A DNA stretch of 7,779 nt from positions 1 to 7,779 of the forward strand of contig JADGAW010000096.1 of assembly GCA_015231815.1 (NCBI GenBank), written 5' to 3'. This DNA is from Nitrospinota bacterium. GTDB lineage: Bacteria > Nitrospinota_A > JADGAW01. Of this stretch, positions 1-5,628 are shown piece after piece (positions within the stretch are counted from its first letter, which is position 1; each line of letters begins with the position of its first letter). The position numbers and the translations under genes were made by a program. The notes below the pieces were generated by a model, which had not been told where the DNA came from, searched no databases, and saw only the letters and a list, made by a program, of their open reading frames with translations.

Positions 1-1
1 T

Positions 2-1381
2 GGCGAAACCTATTTATCAAAAAACGTCATTATTACAACCGGTACTTTTTTTAACGGCAATATTTATATTGGAAAGTATAAAAAAAGTGCCGGAAGAATG
101 TGGGAGTTCCCCTCAATTTCACTTGTAGAGAATTTAAAAAGACATGGTATTAGCTTCGGAAGTTTAAAGACAGGTACAACACCAAGAATTAATTCCCAGT
201 CAATTAATTACACTGACCTCGATATTCAAGCAGGCGATGCTGAACCAATTCCTTTTTCTTTTTATAATAAACTTAAGATTAAAGGTCAAACCCCTTGTCA
301 TATTACCTATACAAACCCGGAAACACATAGAGTCATTAAGCAAAACCTTCATAAATCTCCAATGTATGCCGGAGATATTAAATCAAGAGGAGCACGGTAT
401 TGTCCTTCAATTGAAGATAAAGTACATAAATTTCCCCAACGGGATCGTCATCAGATATTCCTTGAAGTTGAAGGAAAAAATTCAATTTTTCTTTATCCCA
501 ACGGTATTTCAACCAGCCTGCCTGTTGATGTTCAAAAAGAGTTTATTCAAACAATTAAAGGCTTGGAAAATGCAGAAATATTGCGACCTGGGTATGCAAT
601 AGAATATGATTACCTTCTGCCTTTTCAATTAAAACTAACTCTTGAATCCAAAGAGATATCAGGCTTATTTTTTGCCGGACAACTTAACGGCACCTCTGGC
701 TATGAAGAGGCTGCAGCTCAAGGACTGGTTGCCGGACTTAATGCCTTAGCGCAAGTACATGGACTTAAGGAACTTATAATCGATCGTACATGTGGATACA
801 TCGGAATAATGATTGATGATATTACATCAACGCATATTGAAGAGCCCTACCGAATGTTTACCTCAAGAGCAGAAAATCGGCTATTACTAACCCCGGACTC
901 AGCCGATCAAAGACTTATGGAAACAGGATATAAGTATAAAACAATAAGCAAAAGCAGGTTGATTAAATGTTTTAACAAATATAAAGCAATTAATAAAAGA
1001 ATGGAGCAACTAAAAAAGGAAACAATTCTTTATAACGGCAATAGAGTATCTGTTTACCAGTGGTTGAAATCTCCTGAACACTCTTTAAAAAACATTACTT
1101 CCGTAACGGAACAGGAGTTTGATTCTATCGTCGAAAGCAATATAAAATATGAGGGCTACATTAAAAGAGACAAGGTATTAAACGAAAAGGTACTCAGCAA
1201 AAATTCTTTGTCTTTAAACAATATTACCTACGATGATGTTGACGGACTTTCAGTGGAAGCTATTGAGAAACTTAATAGGTTTAAACCTGAAACGCTGGGT
1301 CAGGCATCAAGAATTCCGGCAATAACTCCGGCAGCATTAACTGCACTAACACTCCATGTTATTAGAGAAAAAAATAATTAA
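2..1381 (+). CDS. mnmG: MnmG (GidA), tRNA uridine-5-carboxymethylaminomethyl modification enzyme, 5'-truncated by window edge
   Basis: FAD-dependent subunit of the MnmE-MnmG complex, which installs the carboxymethylaminomethyl group on wobble uridine U34 of certain tRNAs in the cytoplasm. The frame is already open at base 2 and encodes 459 residues; roughly the first 140-170 residues, including the N-terminal FAD-binding GxGxxG, lie outside. The ATG at 98 is internal, because upstream codons read VIITTGTFFNG, a conserved MnmG segment. Family landmarks in order are LKTGTTPRI, SPMYAGDI, RYCPSIEDK, HQIFLE, YPNGISTSLP, RPGYAIEYD, GLFFAGQLNGTSGYEEAAAQG (the second FAD-contacting region), EPYRMFTSRAENRL, YEGYI and the C-terminal GQASRIPAITPAAL, which belongs to the MnmE/tRNA-binding end. 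The stretch after SAGR reads MWEFPS, where E. coli has AGDPPS; otherwise the match to E. coli from memory is close. The stop overlaps the start of rsmG by 26 bp. Confidence 0.97.
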   Translation, partial: GETYLSKNVIITTGTFFNGNIYIGKYKKSAGRMWEFPSISLVENLKRHGISFGSLKTGTTPRINSQSINYTDLDIQAGDAEPIPFSFYNKLKIKGQTPCHITYTNPETHRVIKQNLHKSPMYAGDIKSRGARYCPSIEDKVHKFPQRDRHQIFLEVEGKNSIFLYPNGISTSLPVDVQKEFIQTIKGLENAEILRPGYAIEYDYLLPFQLKLTLESKEISGLFFAGQLNGTSGYEEAAAQGLVAGLNALAQVHGLKELIIDRTCGYIGIMIDDITSTHIEEPYRMFTSRAENRLLLTPDSADQRLMETGYKYKTISKSRLIKCFNKYKAINKRMEQLKKETILYNGNRVSVYQWLKSPEHSLKNITSVTEQEFDSIVESNIKYEGYIKRDKVLNEKVLSKNSLSLNNITYDDVDGLSVEAIEKLNRFKPETLGQASRIPAITPAALTALTLHVIREKNN

Positions 1382-2027
1382 TGACTTTTTGTCTGTTGCA
1401 CAAAAATATTCTGACAGCATTACAATAAATCTGAATGAAGATTTCTTTTCCAAACTTTCCCTCTATTTTTCTCTTCTCAACAGATGGAATAATAAACTAA
1501 ATTTAACAAGGATTTTAGGCTCAGAGGAAAGGATTCTTGAGGAATTCCTCGTAACACCCTTTCTTTATGCTCTGAAACTACACGACAAAACAGGTAAAGT
1601 TCTGGATATCGGTTCTGGTAACGGGATACCAAGCATTTTTATTTCTCTCATAAATTCACATAATTTCATTACTCTATGCGAAAAGGACATTAAAAAGTCA
1701 ATTTTCCTCAAAGAGGTTGTAAGAGAGCTTTCACTTGAAAAGGTAAAGGTGCGGTGCTGCAACCATGATGATCTTATTTTGGACAACACTCAATATGACT
1801 ACATTACTATGAAAAATGTTTCTGTAAAAGAAGAGTTTATTAACAGCGCAAGCCTACTCCTTACCCAAAACGGTATTATGTTTTTTCAAACAAGTCAGGA
1901 AAAAATTAATGAACTTAAAAAGGTAAAATTTAATAAGGGCTTAAAGCTTGTAAACTATTATAATATACCGGTACATAAGGAAACATATTTGGCAGAACTC
2001 ACCTTTGTTCCACGTGGAACAATTTAG
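1356..2027 (+). CDS. rsmG: RsmG (GidB), 16S rRNA (guanine-N7)-methyltransferase, divergent
   Basis: Predicted SAM-dependent methyltransferase that makes m7G in the 530 loop of 16S rRNA (G527 in E. coli). At 223 residues it is near the usual 205-240. Visible features are the N-terminal family motif RWNNKLNLTRI (residues 43-53), the SAM-binding glycine loop VLDIGSGNGIPS (82-93), an acidic residue ending the next strand (CEKD, 108-111) and KKSIFLKEV (113-121), matching the KRxxFL region of E. coli. It is divergent: the loop ends in Ser where GFPG/GLPG is usual, and the conserved Ser-Arg-Ala after the fourth strand is replaced by Met-Lys-Asn (152-154). The ATG at 1356 overlaps mnmG by 26 bp and lacks a clear Shine-Dalgarno; an ATG at 1381 is out of frame and an in-frame TTG at 1389 is an alternative. 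Synteny after mnmG supports the call. The last residues, FVPRGTI, are the translation of an embedded parS site. Confidence 0.93.
   Translation: MLLEKKIINDFLSVAQKYSDSITINLNEDFFSKLSLYFSLLNRWNNKLNLTRILGSEERILEEFLVTPFLYALKLHDKTGKVLDIGSGNGIPSIFISLINSHNFITLCEKDIKKSIFLKEVVRELSLEKVKVRCCNHDDLILDNTQYDYITMKNVSVKEEFINSASLLLTQNGIMFFQTSQEKINELKKVKFNKGLKLVNYYNIPVHKETYLAELTFVPRGTI
2006..2021. promoter_or_regulatory. parS: parS centromere-like site (ParB-binding palindrome)
   Basis: The sequence TGTTCCACGTGGAACA is a perfect 16-bp palindrome, extending to 18 bp (2005-2022) with one more T/A pair on each side. It differs from the widespread consensus TGTTTCACGTGAAACA only by a symmetric T-to-C and A-to-G change at the fifth base from each end, a position known to vary, and keeps the central CACGTG. 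It lies in the last codons of rsmG, ending 41 bp before parA. ParB family proteins nucleate here as CTP-dependent clamps and then slide outward. No second copy was seen in the window. Confidence 0.93.
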
Positions 2028-2048
2028 GTAAAAATTAATAAAATCAAT

Positions 2049-2052
2049 AGGA
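2049..2052 (+). promoter_or_regulatory. Weak ribosome binding site (AGGA) for the TTG start of parA
   Basis: AGGA sits 10 bases before the TTG at 2063. It supports that codon as the start: the reading frame is closed by a TAG at 2048-2050, there is no ATG or GTG between, and MDTIAIINQKGG is the expected N-terminus of a Soj-type ParA. Confidence 0.55.
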
Positions 2053-2062
2053 TATAAAGCCA

Positions 2063-2833
2063 TTGGACACTATAGCCATCATTAATCAAAAAGGCGGAGT
2101 TGGTAAAACAACCACCGCAATTAATTTAGCAGCATCTTTAGCTACAACTGATAAAAAAGTTCTGATTGTGGACATGGATCCTCAAGGAAACGCTTCAACA
2201 GGGCTTGGTATTAGAGGACATGAAAAGAGCAGCAGCGTTTATCTCTCAATAATTGGTGAAGTTGGGCTTGATGCTGTTATTCGTAAAACGGAAGTAGAAA
2301 ACCTTGATGTTGCACCCTCGAATATAAACTTAGCCGGAGCTGAGGTAGAGCTCAATAATTTTAAGGATAAGGAATTCAGACTTAAAGAGGAATTGGATAA
2401 AATGCATAAAAAATATGATGTCGTTTTAATTGACTGCCCCCCTTCCCTGAGCATTCTAACAGTAAATGCTCTTACAGCTTCAAACTATATATTGATTCCT
2501 CTTCAATGTGAATTCTATTCCATGGATGGGCTCAGTAAGCTATTAAAAACATTTAATGCAATTAAATCGAGTTTAAACAACAACTTACAAATACTTGGAA
2601 TCCTTTTAACCATGCACGATAAAAGGACAATTCTGTCGAATCAGGTTAAAGAGGAAATAGAAAAACATTTTCCTGAACTTGTTCTTAAAAGTATTATTCC
2701 AAGAAATGTTAAGCTATCCGAAGCTCCAAGCTATGCACTACCCATTATTCACTATGATCCATCATCAAAGGGAGCTGATGCACATATTGACCTTGCCAAA
2801 GAAATAATTCAACGTTTAAGGAGAAACAATTAA
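2063..2833 (+). CDS. parA: ParA/Soj chromosome-partitioning ATPase
   Basis: Cytoplasmic, nucleoid-associated ATPase of the ParABS system. In the family, the ATP-bound dimer binds DNA non-specifically and is released when ParB at parS stimulates hydrolysis, pulling the origin region. The 256-residue length is typical of chromosomal Soj proteins. Motifs are the deviant Walker A KGGVGKTTT at residues 10-18 (signature Lys10, P-loop Lys15), DMDPQGNAS at 37-45, Walker B VVLIDCPPS at 120-128 with Asp124, PLQCEFYSMDG at 146-156, and the C-terminal IPRNVKLSEAPS. There is no N-terminal HTH, which places it with chromosomal or type Ib ParA and not with P1/F plasmid ParA. Translation starts at TTG, often less efficient than ATG. 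The stop codon overlaps the parB ATG by one base. It follows rsmG by 35 bp, directly downstream of parS. Confidence 0.97.
   Translation: MDTIAIINQKGGVGKTTTAINLAASLATTDKKVLIVDMDPQGNASTGLGIRGHEKSSSVYLSIIGEVGLDAVIRKTEVENLDVAPSNINLAGAEVELNNFKDKEFRLKEELDKMHKKYDVVLIDCPPSLSILTVNALTASNYILIPLQCEFYSMDGLSKLLKTFNAIKSSLNNNLQILGILLTMHDKRTILSNQVKEEIEKHFPELVLKSIIPRNVKLSEAPSYALPIIHYDPSSKGADAHIDLAKEIIQRLRRNN
2818..2823 (+). promoter_or_regulatory. Strong Shine-Dalgarno (AAGGAG) for parB
   Basis: AAGGAG lies inside the last codons of parA, nine bases before the parB ATG at 2833. It is much stronger than the signal in front of parA, so parB probably has its own efficient initiation besides coupling through the 1-bp stop/start overlap. 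Confidence 0.75.
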
Positions 2834-3681
2834 TGAAAAGAAAAGGACTAGGTGGTGGAATTTCTGCACTCATAGAAGATTTCAGCACAAATACAGAAAA
2901 TAATATTTTATTTCTTGAAGTTGACCGGGTAATTCCAAACCCAAATCAACCAAGAAAGGCCATAAAAGAAGAGCCTCTACAGGAACTGGTAAATTCAATA
3001 AAAACAAAGGGTATTATTCAACCAATATTAGTACAGCGCAGTGGAGATAACTACTTGATTATAGCTGGAGAAAGAAGATGGCAAGCTGCAAAAAAAGCAA
3101 AACTGGAAAAAGTACCTGTTGTTGTTAAGGATGTTACAGATGTTGAAGCATATGAACTTGCGCTTATAGAAAATATTCAAAGAGAAAACCTGAACCCTGT
3201 CGAAGAAGCATTTGGGTATAAGCAGTTAATTGACCAGTTTGAACTTACACAGGAGGAACTTTCGAAGAGAATAGGAAAAAACAGGTCTCTCATAGCAAAC
3301 TCTCTGAGAATCATAAACCTACCTGAAGAAATTATTGAGGATATTAAAAATGGGAATTTAACCCATGGTCATGCCAAAGTAATTCTTTCATTAAAAGATT
3401 CACAAGAACAGATATCATTGGCAAAGCAAATTAAAGAAAAAGATTTGTCCGTATTTAATGCATCAAAGGTCAAAACACGCATAAAAAGTAAGAACAAAAG
3501 AAAAAAAACTGATAAGGACATTTTTTTATTAGATGTAGAGGAAAACTTAAAGGATTATTTATCTGCAAATGTTACAATTGTTAATAAGAAAAAAGGTGGT
3601 GCTATTATGATAAACTACTCTTCTACGGATCACCTCAACACAATTGTTGAAAACATTATTGGAGAGAATAAAAATGGGTGA
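2833..3681 (+). CDS. parB: ParB/Spo0J chromosome-partitioning CTPase clamp
   Basis: Binds parS, loads as a CTP-gated DNA clamp and spreads on neighbouring DNA, forming the partition complex that ParA moves. Its 282-residue length is normal. The N-terminal ParA-interacting peptide is KGLGGGISALI (residues 4-14), followed by the NPNQPRK segment (36-42). The CTP-binding elements are GERRWQAA (79-86) and ENIQRENLNP (113-122). The parS-reading helix-turn-helix is LTQEELSKRIGKNRSLIANSL (about 138-158), continuing to LPEE, with GHAKVIL (179-185) next. A lysine-rich linker (about 212-228) leads to a C-terminal dimerisation domain. In the N-terminal peptide the usual basic residue between two glycines (GLGRG or GLGKG) is Gly8. 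The gene is coupled to parA by a 1-bp overlap and overlaps the bactofilin start by 8 bp. Confidence 0.97.
   Translation: MKRKGLGGGISALIEDFSTNTENNILFLEVDRVIPNPNQPRKAIKEEPLQELVNSIKTKGIIQPILVQRSGDNYLIIAGERRWQAAKKAKLEKVPVVVKDVTDVEAYELALIENIQRENLNPVEEAFGYKQLIDQFELTQEELSKRIGKNRSLIANSLRIINLPEEIIEDIKNGNLTHGHAKVILSLKDSQEQISLAKQIKEKDLSVFNASKVKTRIKSKNKRKKTDKDIFLLDVEENLKDYLSANVTIVNKKKGGAIMINYSSTDHLNTIVENIIGENKNG
3661..3666 (+). promoter_or_regulatory. Shine-Dalgarno (GGAGAG) fixing the bactofilin start
   Basis: GGAGAG lies seven bases before the ATG at 3674, within the parB 3' end. It makes 3674 the start in preference to the upstream in-frame TTG codons at 3644, 3647 and 3656, which have no comparable signal and would add ten or fewer residues of no family character. 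Confidence 0.75.
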
Positions 3682-4144
3682 AAGCTATAAAGAGATAAAT
3701 ACCTTCCTCAGCGAGGGAACATCCTTTGAAGGTAAGATGAAATTTAGTGGAATTATTCGTATTGATGGTAATTTCAATGGGGAAATCAAAAGCGAGGATA
3801 CTTTAATCATTGGTGAAAACGCCCACATTAAGGCACGAGTAGAGGTAGGACACACAATTATTTATGGAAAAGTTGAAGGCGATATTTTTTCAGAAAATAA
3901 AATTGAAATGAAAAAAAGTGCTCAGGTATTTGGTAGCATACATACCCACGCTCTTGATATAGAAAATGGAGCTTTGTTTGAAGGTAATTGTATTATGTTG
4001 GAAAAGAAACAGATTCATAGGGCTGACAATAATAGCACACGAAAAGAAACATTAGACCTCGATACAATCTCCAATAGTAAAGAAAAATCAGATAATGTTA
4101 TTAACTTTGACCAAATAAAAGATAAGGTAAAGAAAATCAGCTAA
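3674..4144 (+). CDS. Bactofilin (polymer-forming cytoskeletal protein)
   Basis: Bactofilins (formerly DUF583) fold into a right-handed beta-helix that polymerises without nucleotide into filaments or sheets, often at membranes or cell poles. From the ATG at 3674 the product has 156 residues. An N-terminal tail of about ten residues leads into the family opening FLSEGTSFEGKMKFSG (11-26), then repeated short strands with the periodic pattern expected of the helix: RIDGNFNGEI (29-38), LIIGENAHIKARV (44-56), IIYGKVEGDI (62-71), IEMKKSAQVFGSI (77-89) and ALDIENGALFEGNC (93-106). The tail (111-156) is polar, rich in Lys, Asp and Asn, and probably disordered. The start overlaps the parB stop by 8 bp, so the two are probably translated together. 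Bactofilins BacNOP in Myxococcus act with the ParABS machinery, so a positioning role here is reasonable but inferred. Confidence 0.93.
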   Translation: MGESYKEINTFLSEGTSFEGKMKFSGIIRIDGNFNGEIKSEDTLIIGENAHIKARVEVGHTIIYGKVEGDIFSENKIEMKKSAQVFGSIHTHALDIENGALFEGNCIMLEKKQIHRADNNSTRKETLDLDTISNSKEKSDNVINFDQIKDKVKKIS

Positions 4145-4156
4145 TCTTTTCTCACT

Positions 4157-4975
4157 TTAAGTATTTGTATAGTTATTAAGTAACATTTCAACCATTCTTT
4201 CAATAAGTTCTATAATTGAATCATTCATAGCTTTACTTTTTTGAGGTACTAGCGAAAAACTCATCGCCTTAATTGTTTCATTCCGGGAATTAATTGTCTT
4301 AAAACTTATAATTGCTTTTATACCACCACTAGGTAACTGAGTAAAAATTAACTTGGAATCAACAATCAATCTGGCAGTTTGCCTGATATTATTAATTTTA
4401 CTGGTTCTTTCTGTCTCATCTGAAGCATCTATAAAGTAAACAGTATTAATTCCTTTAATATTGAATTCCTCTAAAATAACATTCGTAACATCAAAGGGCT
4501 GATCCGTAAAGTTAATAAAATTCGTGTCAATAATAAAGGCATTAACCCCTTCCTTAGTACTGTTTGTAATATTGAATTTATTAAAATCATTAATAATAGG
4601 CTGAGCATAAATAAATATTTTGAGAACAAGGTTAAGAGATTCAAAGCTATCGTCATAGTTGAGGGATACAATATTGTAACCATGAATATAACTCATAAGC
4701 TCAGAGTTTTTCAACGATTTATAGTAAACAACAATTTCAGTATTTAAACGGTCATTTGCCCGCTTAGAGGCTGCTTCAATCAAGCTGTTTTTGAGAGCAA
4801 GACTAACAGCTCTCTCCTCTAGTCGTGATAAGTCCTCCTTATTTCCTCTAAGGGAGATCTCAGAAATTACTGAAACAGTAGCACTTTTATTACCTAAGTT
4901 ATCTGCATATAGAGGGGAAAAAGAAAGTAAATAGATAAATAAAAAAAACAGAAAAAGGTTATATTTTATTTTCAT
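4157..4975 (-). CDS. Exported protein of unknown function, possibly LPP20/FlgT-N-like
   Basis: I do not recognise this 272-residue protein with certainty. It begins with a clear signal peptide: a Lys-containing start, a long hydrophobic Leu/Phe core (about 7-20), then PLYA before a probable cleavage after residue 24. There is no lipobox cysteine and I see no cysteine anywhere, so it is likely a soluble periplasmic protein or an outer-membrane-associated one. The region about 32-125 resembles LPP20 and the N-terminal domain of flagellar assembly protein FlgT: a strand (ATVSVISEISLRG), an alpha helix of the type ERAVSLALKNSLIEAAS (54-70), then a central strand. This is fold-level resemblance judged by eye. 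The ATG overlaps the upstream metV stop by 4 bp (ATGA) and has no Shine-Dalgarno, so translation is probably coupled. It is the last gene of its operon and ends 12 bp from the convergent bactofilin. Confidence 0.7.
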   Translation of the reverse strand: MKIKYNLFLFFLFIYLLSFSPLYADNLGNKSATVSVISEISLRGNKEDLSRLEERAVSLALKNSLIEAASKRANDRLNTEIVVYYKSLKNSELMSYIHGYNIVSLNYDDSFESLNLVLKIFIYAQPIINDFNKFNITNSTKEGVNAFIIDTNFINFTDQPFDVTNVILEEFNIKGINTVYFIDASDETERTSKINNIRQTARLIVDSKLIFTQLPSGGIKAIISFKTINSRNETIKAMSFSLVPQKSKAMNDSIIELIERMVEMLLNNYTNT

Positions 4976-5628
4976 CGTTCGACTTTTACAGAAGAGGGGT
5001 TTGTACGTGACTTATTATTCTTTGGTTCGTAAAATTTATCCAGATTTTCTAACTGACCTAATCCCTTTAACCTTTGATAAATGACAATCCATATACAGGG
5101 ATTATCAGCATCAACTTCACATTTTTCATTGACTGAACCACCACAAGGTCCATTTAAAAGCCCTTTAGGGCAACGGGTAACAGGACAAAGTCCACCAAAG
5201 TCTCCAATAATACATTCACCACAGGTAGAACATTTTTGATTATAATCATTTATTCTTTTAATGTTGCCAAGAAAAAGAGAGTCACATCCCGGAAGCACAA
5301 GCTGATTAGCTTCTACCTTCTCTGTAATTGCTTGTACACCGGCACCACAACTCATTACGATAAAAGCATCTGCCTGCCTCTTCTCTTCCTTAAGCTTTCT
5401 TAACTTAAGTCCGGCACCAGGTTCGTTACATGTTGCATCTACAATAGTTTTTGCAACAACGTCAATATTATTACTCGTTAAAAAGTTTTCTAAATCATTA
5501 AGTTCATTTTCACCACCTGTTTTACAAACAGTTGCACACTCACCGCACCCTACAAGAAAAACCTTTTTAACGTTTCCTGTAAGTTTATTTAATATTTCAG
5601 GGTTTTCTTTTCTTTTTGTAATAATCAT
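4972..5628 (-). CDS. metV: MetV-like protein (methylenetetrahydrofolate reductase C-terminal, zinc/Fe-S domain), stand-alone
   Basis: This protein of 218 residues matches the MTHFR_C family, whose stand-alone members (MetV) partner the flavoprotein MetF and pass electrons to it during reduction of methylene-tetrahydrofolate to methyl-tetrahydrofolate. Fourteen cysteines form its skeleton: GCGECATVC (27-35, followed by TGGE), Cys67 in ATCNEPGAGL, Cys94 in SCGAGVQ, Cys115 in PGCDSLFLG, CSTCGEC (133-139), then the strongly diagnostic end LCPVTRCPKGLLNGPCGG (147-164), KCEVD (169-173), PCIWIVIYQRLK (177-188). There is no TIM barrel, so it cannot act as a reductase alone, and metF is not adjacent here. 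It is cytoplasmic, with no signal peptide. It overlaps both neighbours by 4 bp (ATGA), so it is fixed in an operon with two exported proteins. A nearby cysteine desulfurase could supply sulfur for its clusters, but that is inference. Confidence 0.88.
   Translation of the reverse strand: MIITKRKENPEILNKLTGNVKKVFLVGCGECATVCKTGGENELNDLENFLTSNNIDVVAKTIVDATCNEPGAGLKLRKLKEEKRQADAFIVMSCGAGVQAITEKVEANQLVLPGCDSLFLGNIKRINDYNQKCSTCGECIIGDFGGLCPVTRCPKGLLNGPCGGSVNEKCEVDADNPCIWIVIYQRLKGLGQLENLDKFYEPKNNKSRTNPSSVKVER

Noticed and set aside
98..100. ATG at 98 as start of mnmG
   Set aside because: The same frame is open to base 2 and encodes conserved MnmG sequence (VIITTGTFFNG) upstream, so the gene is cut by the window edge and this Met is internal.
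237..602. 121-codon open frame inside mnmG
   Set aside because: It overlaps conserved MnmG coding sequence entirely, has no recognisable motif and no ribosome binding site; it is a shadow frame in AT-rich DNA. The minus-strand frames inside rsmG (1565-1789) and parA (2239-2454), and the one at 4471-4683 inside the exported-protein gene, were rejected for the same reason.
1381..1383. ATG right at the mnmG stop as start of rsmG
   Set aside because: It is in a different frame from rsmG; the rsmG frame is entered by the ATG at 1356.
2028..2062. Promoter between rsmG and parA
   Set aside because: The 35-bp AT-rich gap has no convincing paired -35 and -10 elements, and AT-rich DNA gives false matches easily.
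4130..4156. Weak inverted repeat AGAAAA/TTTTCT at the convergent gene ends as a terminator
   Set aside because: The stem is only about six pairs, nearly all A/T, with a long loop and no T-run after it. The 12-bp gap between the convergent genes has no credible intrinsic terminator.
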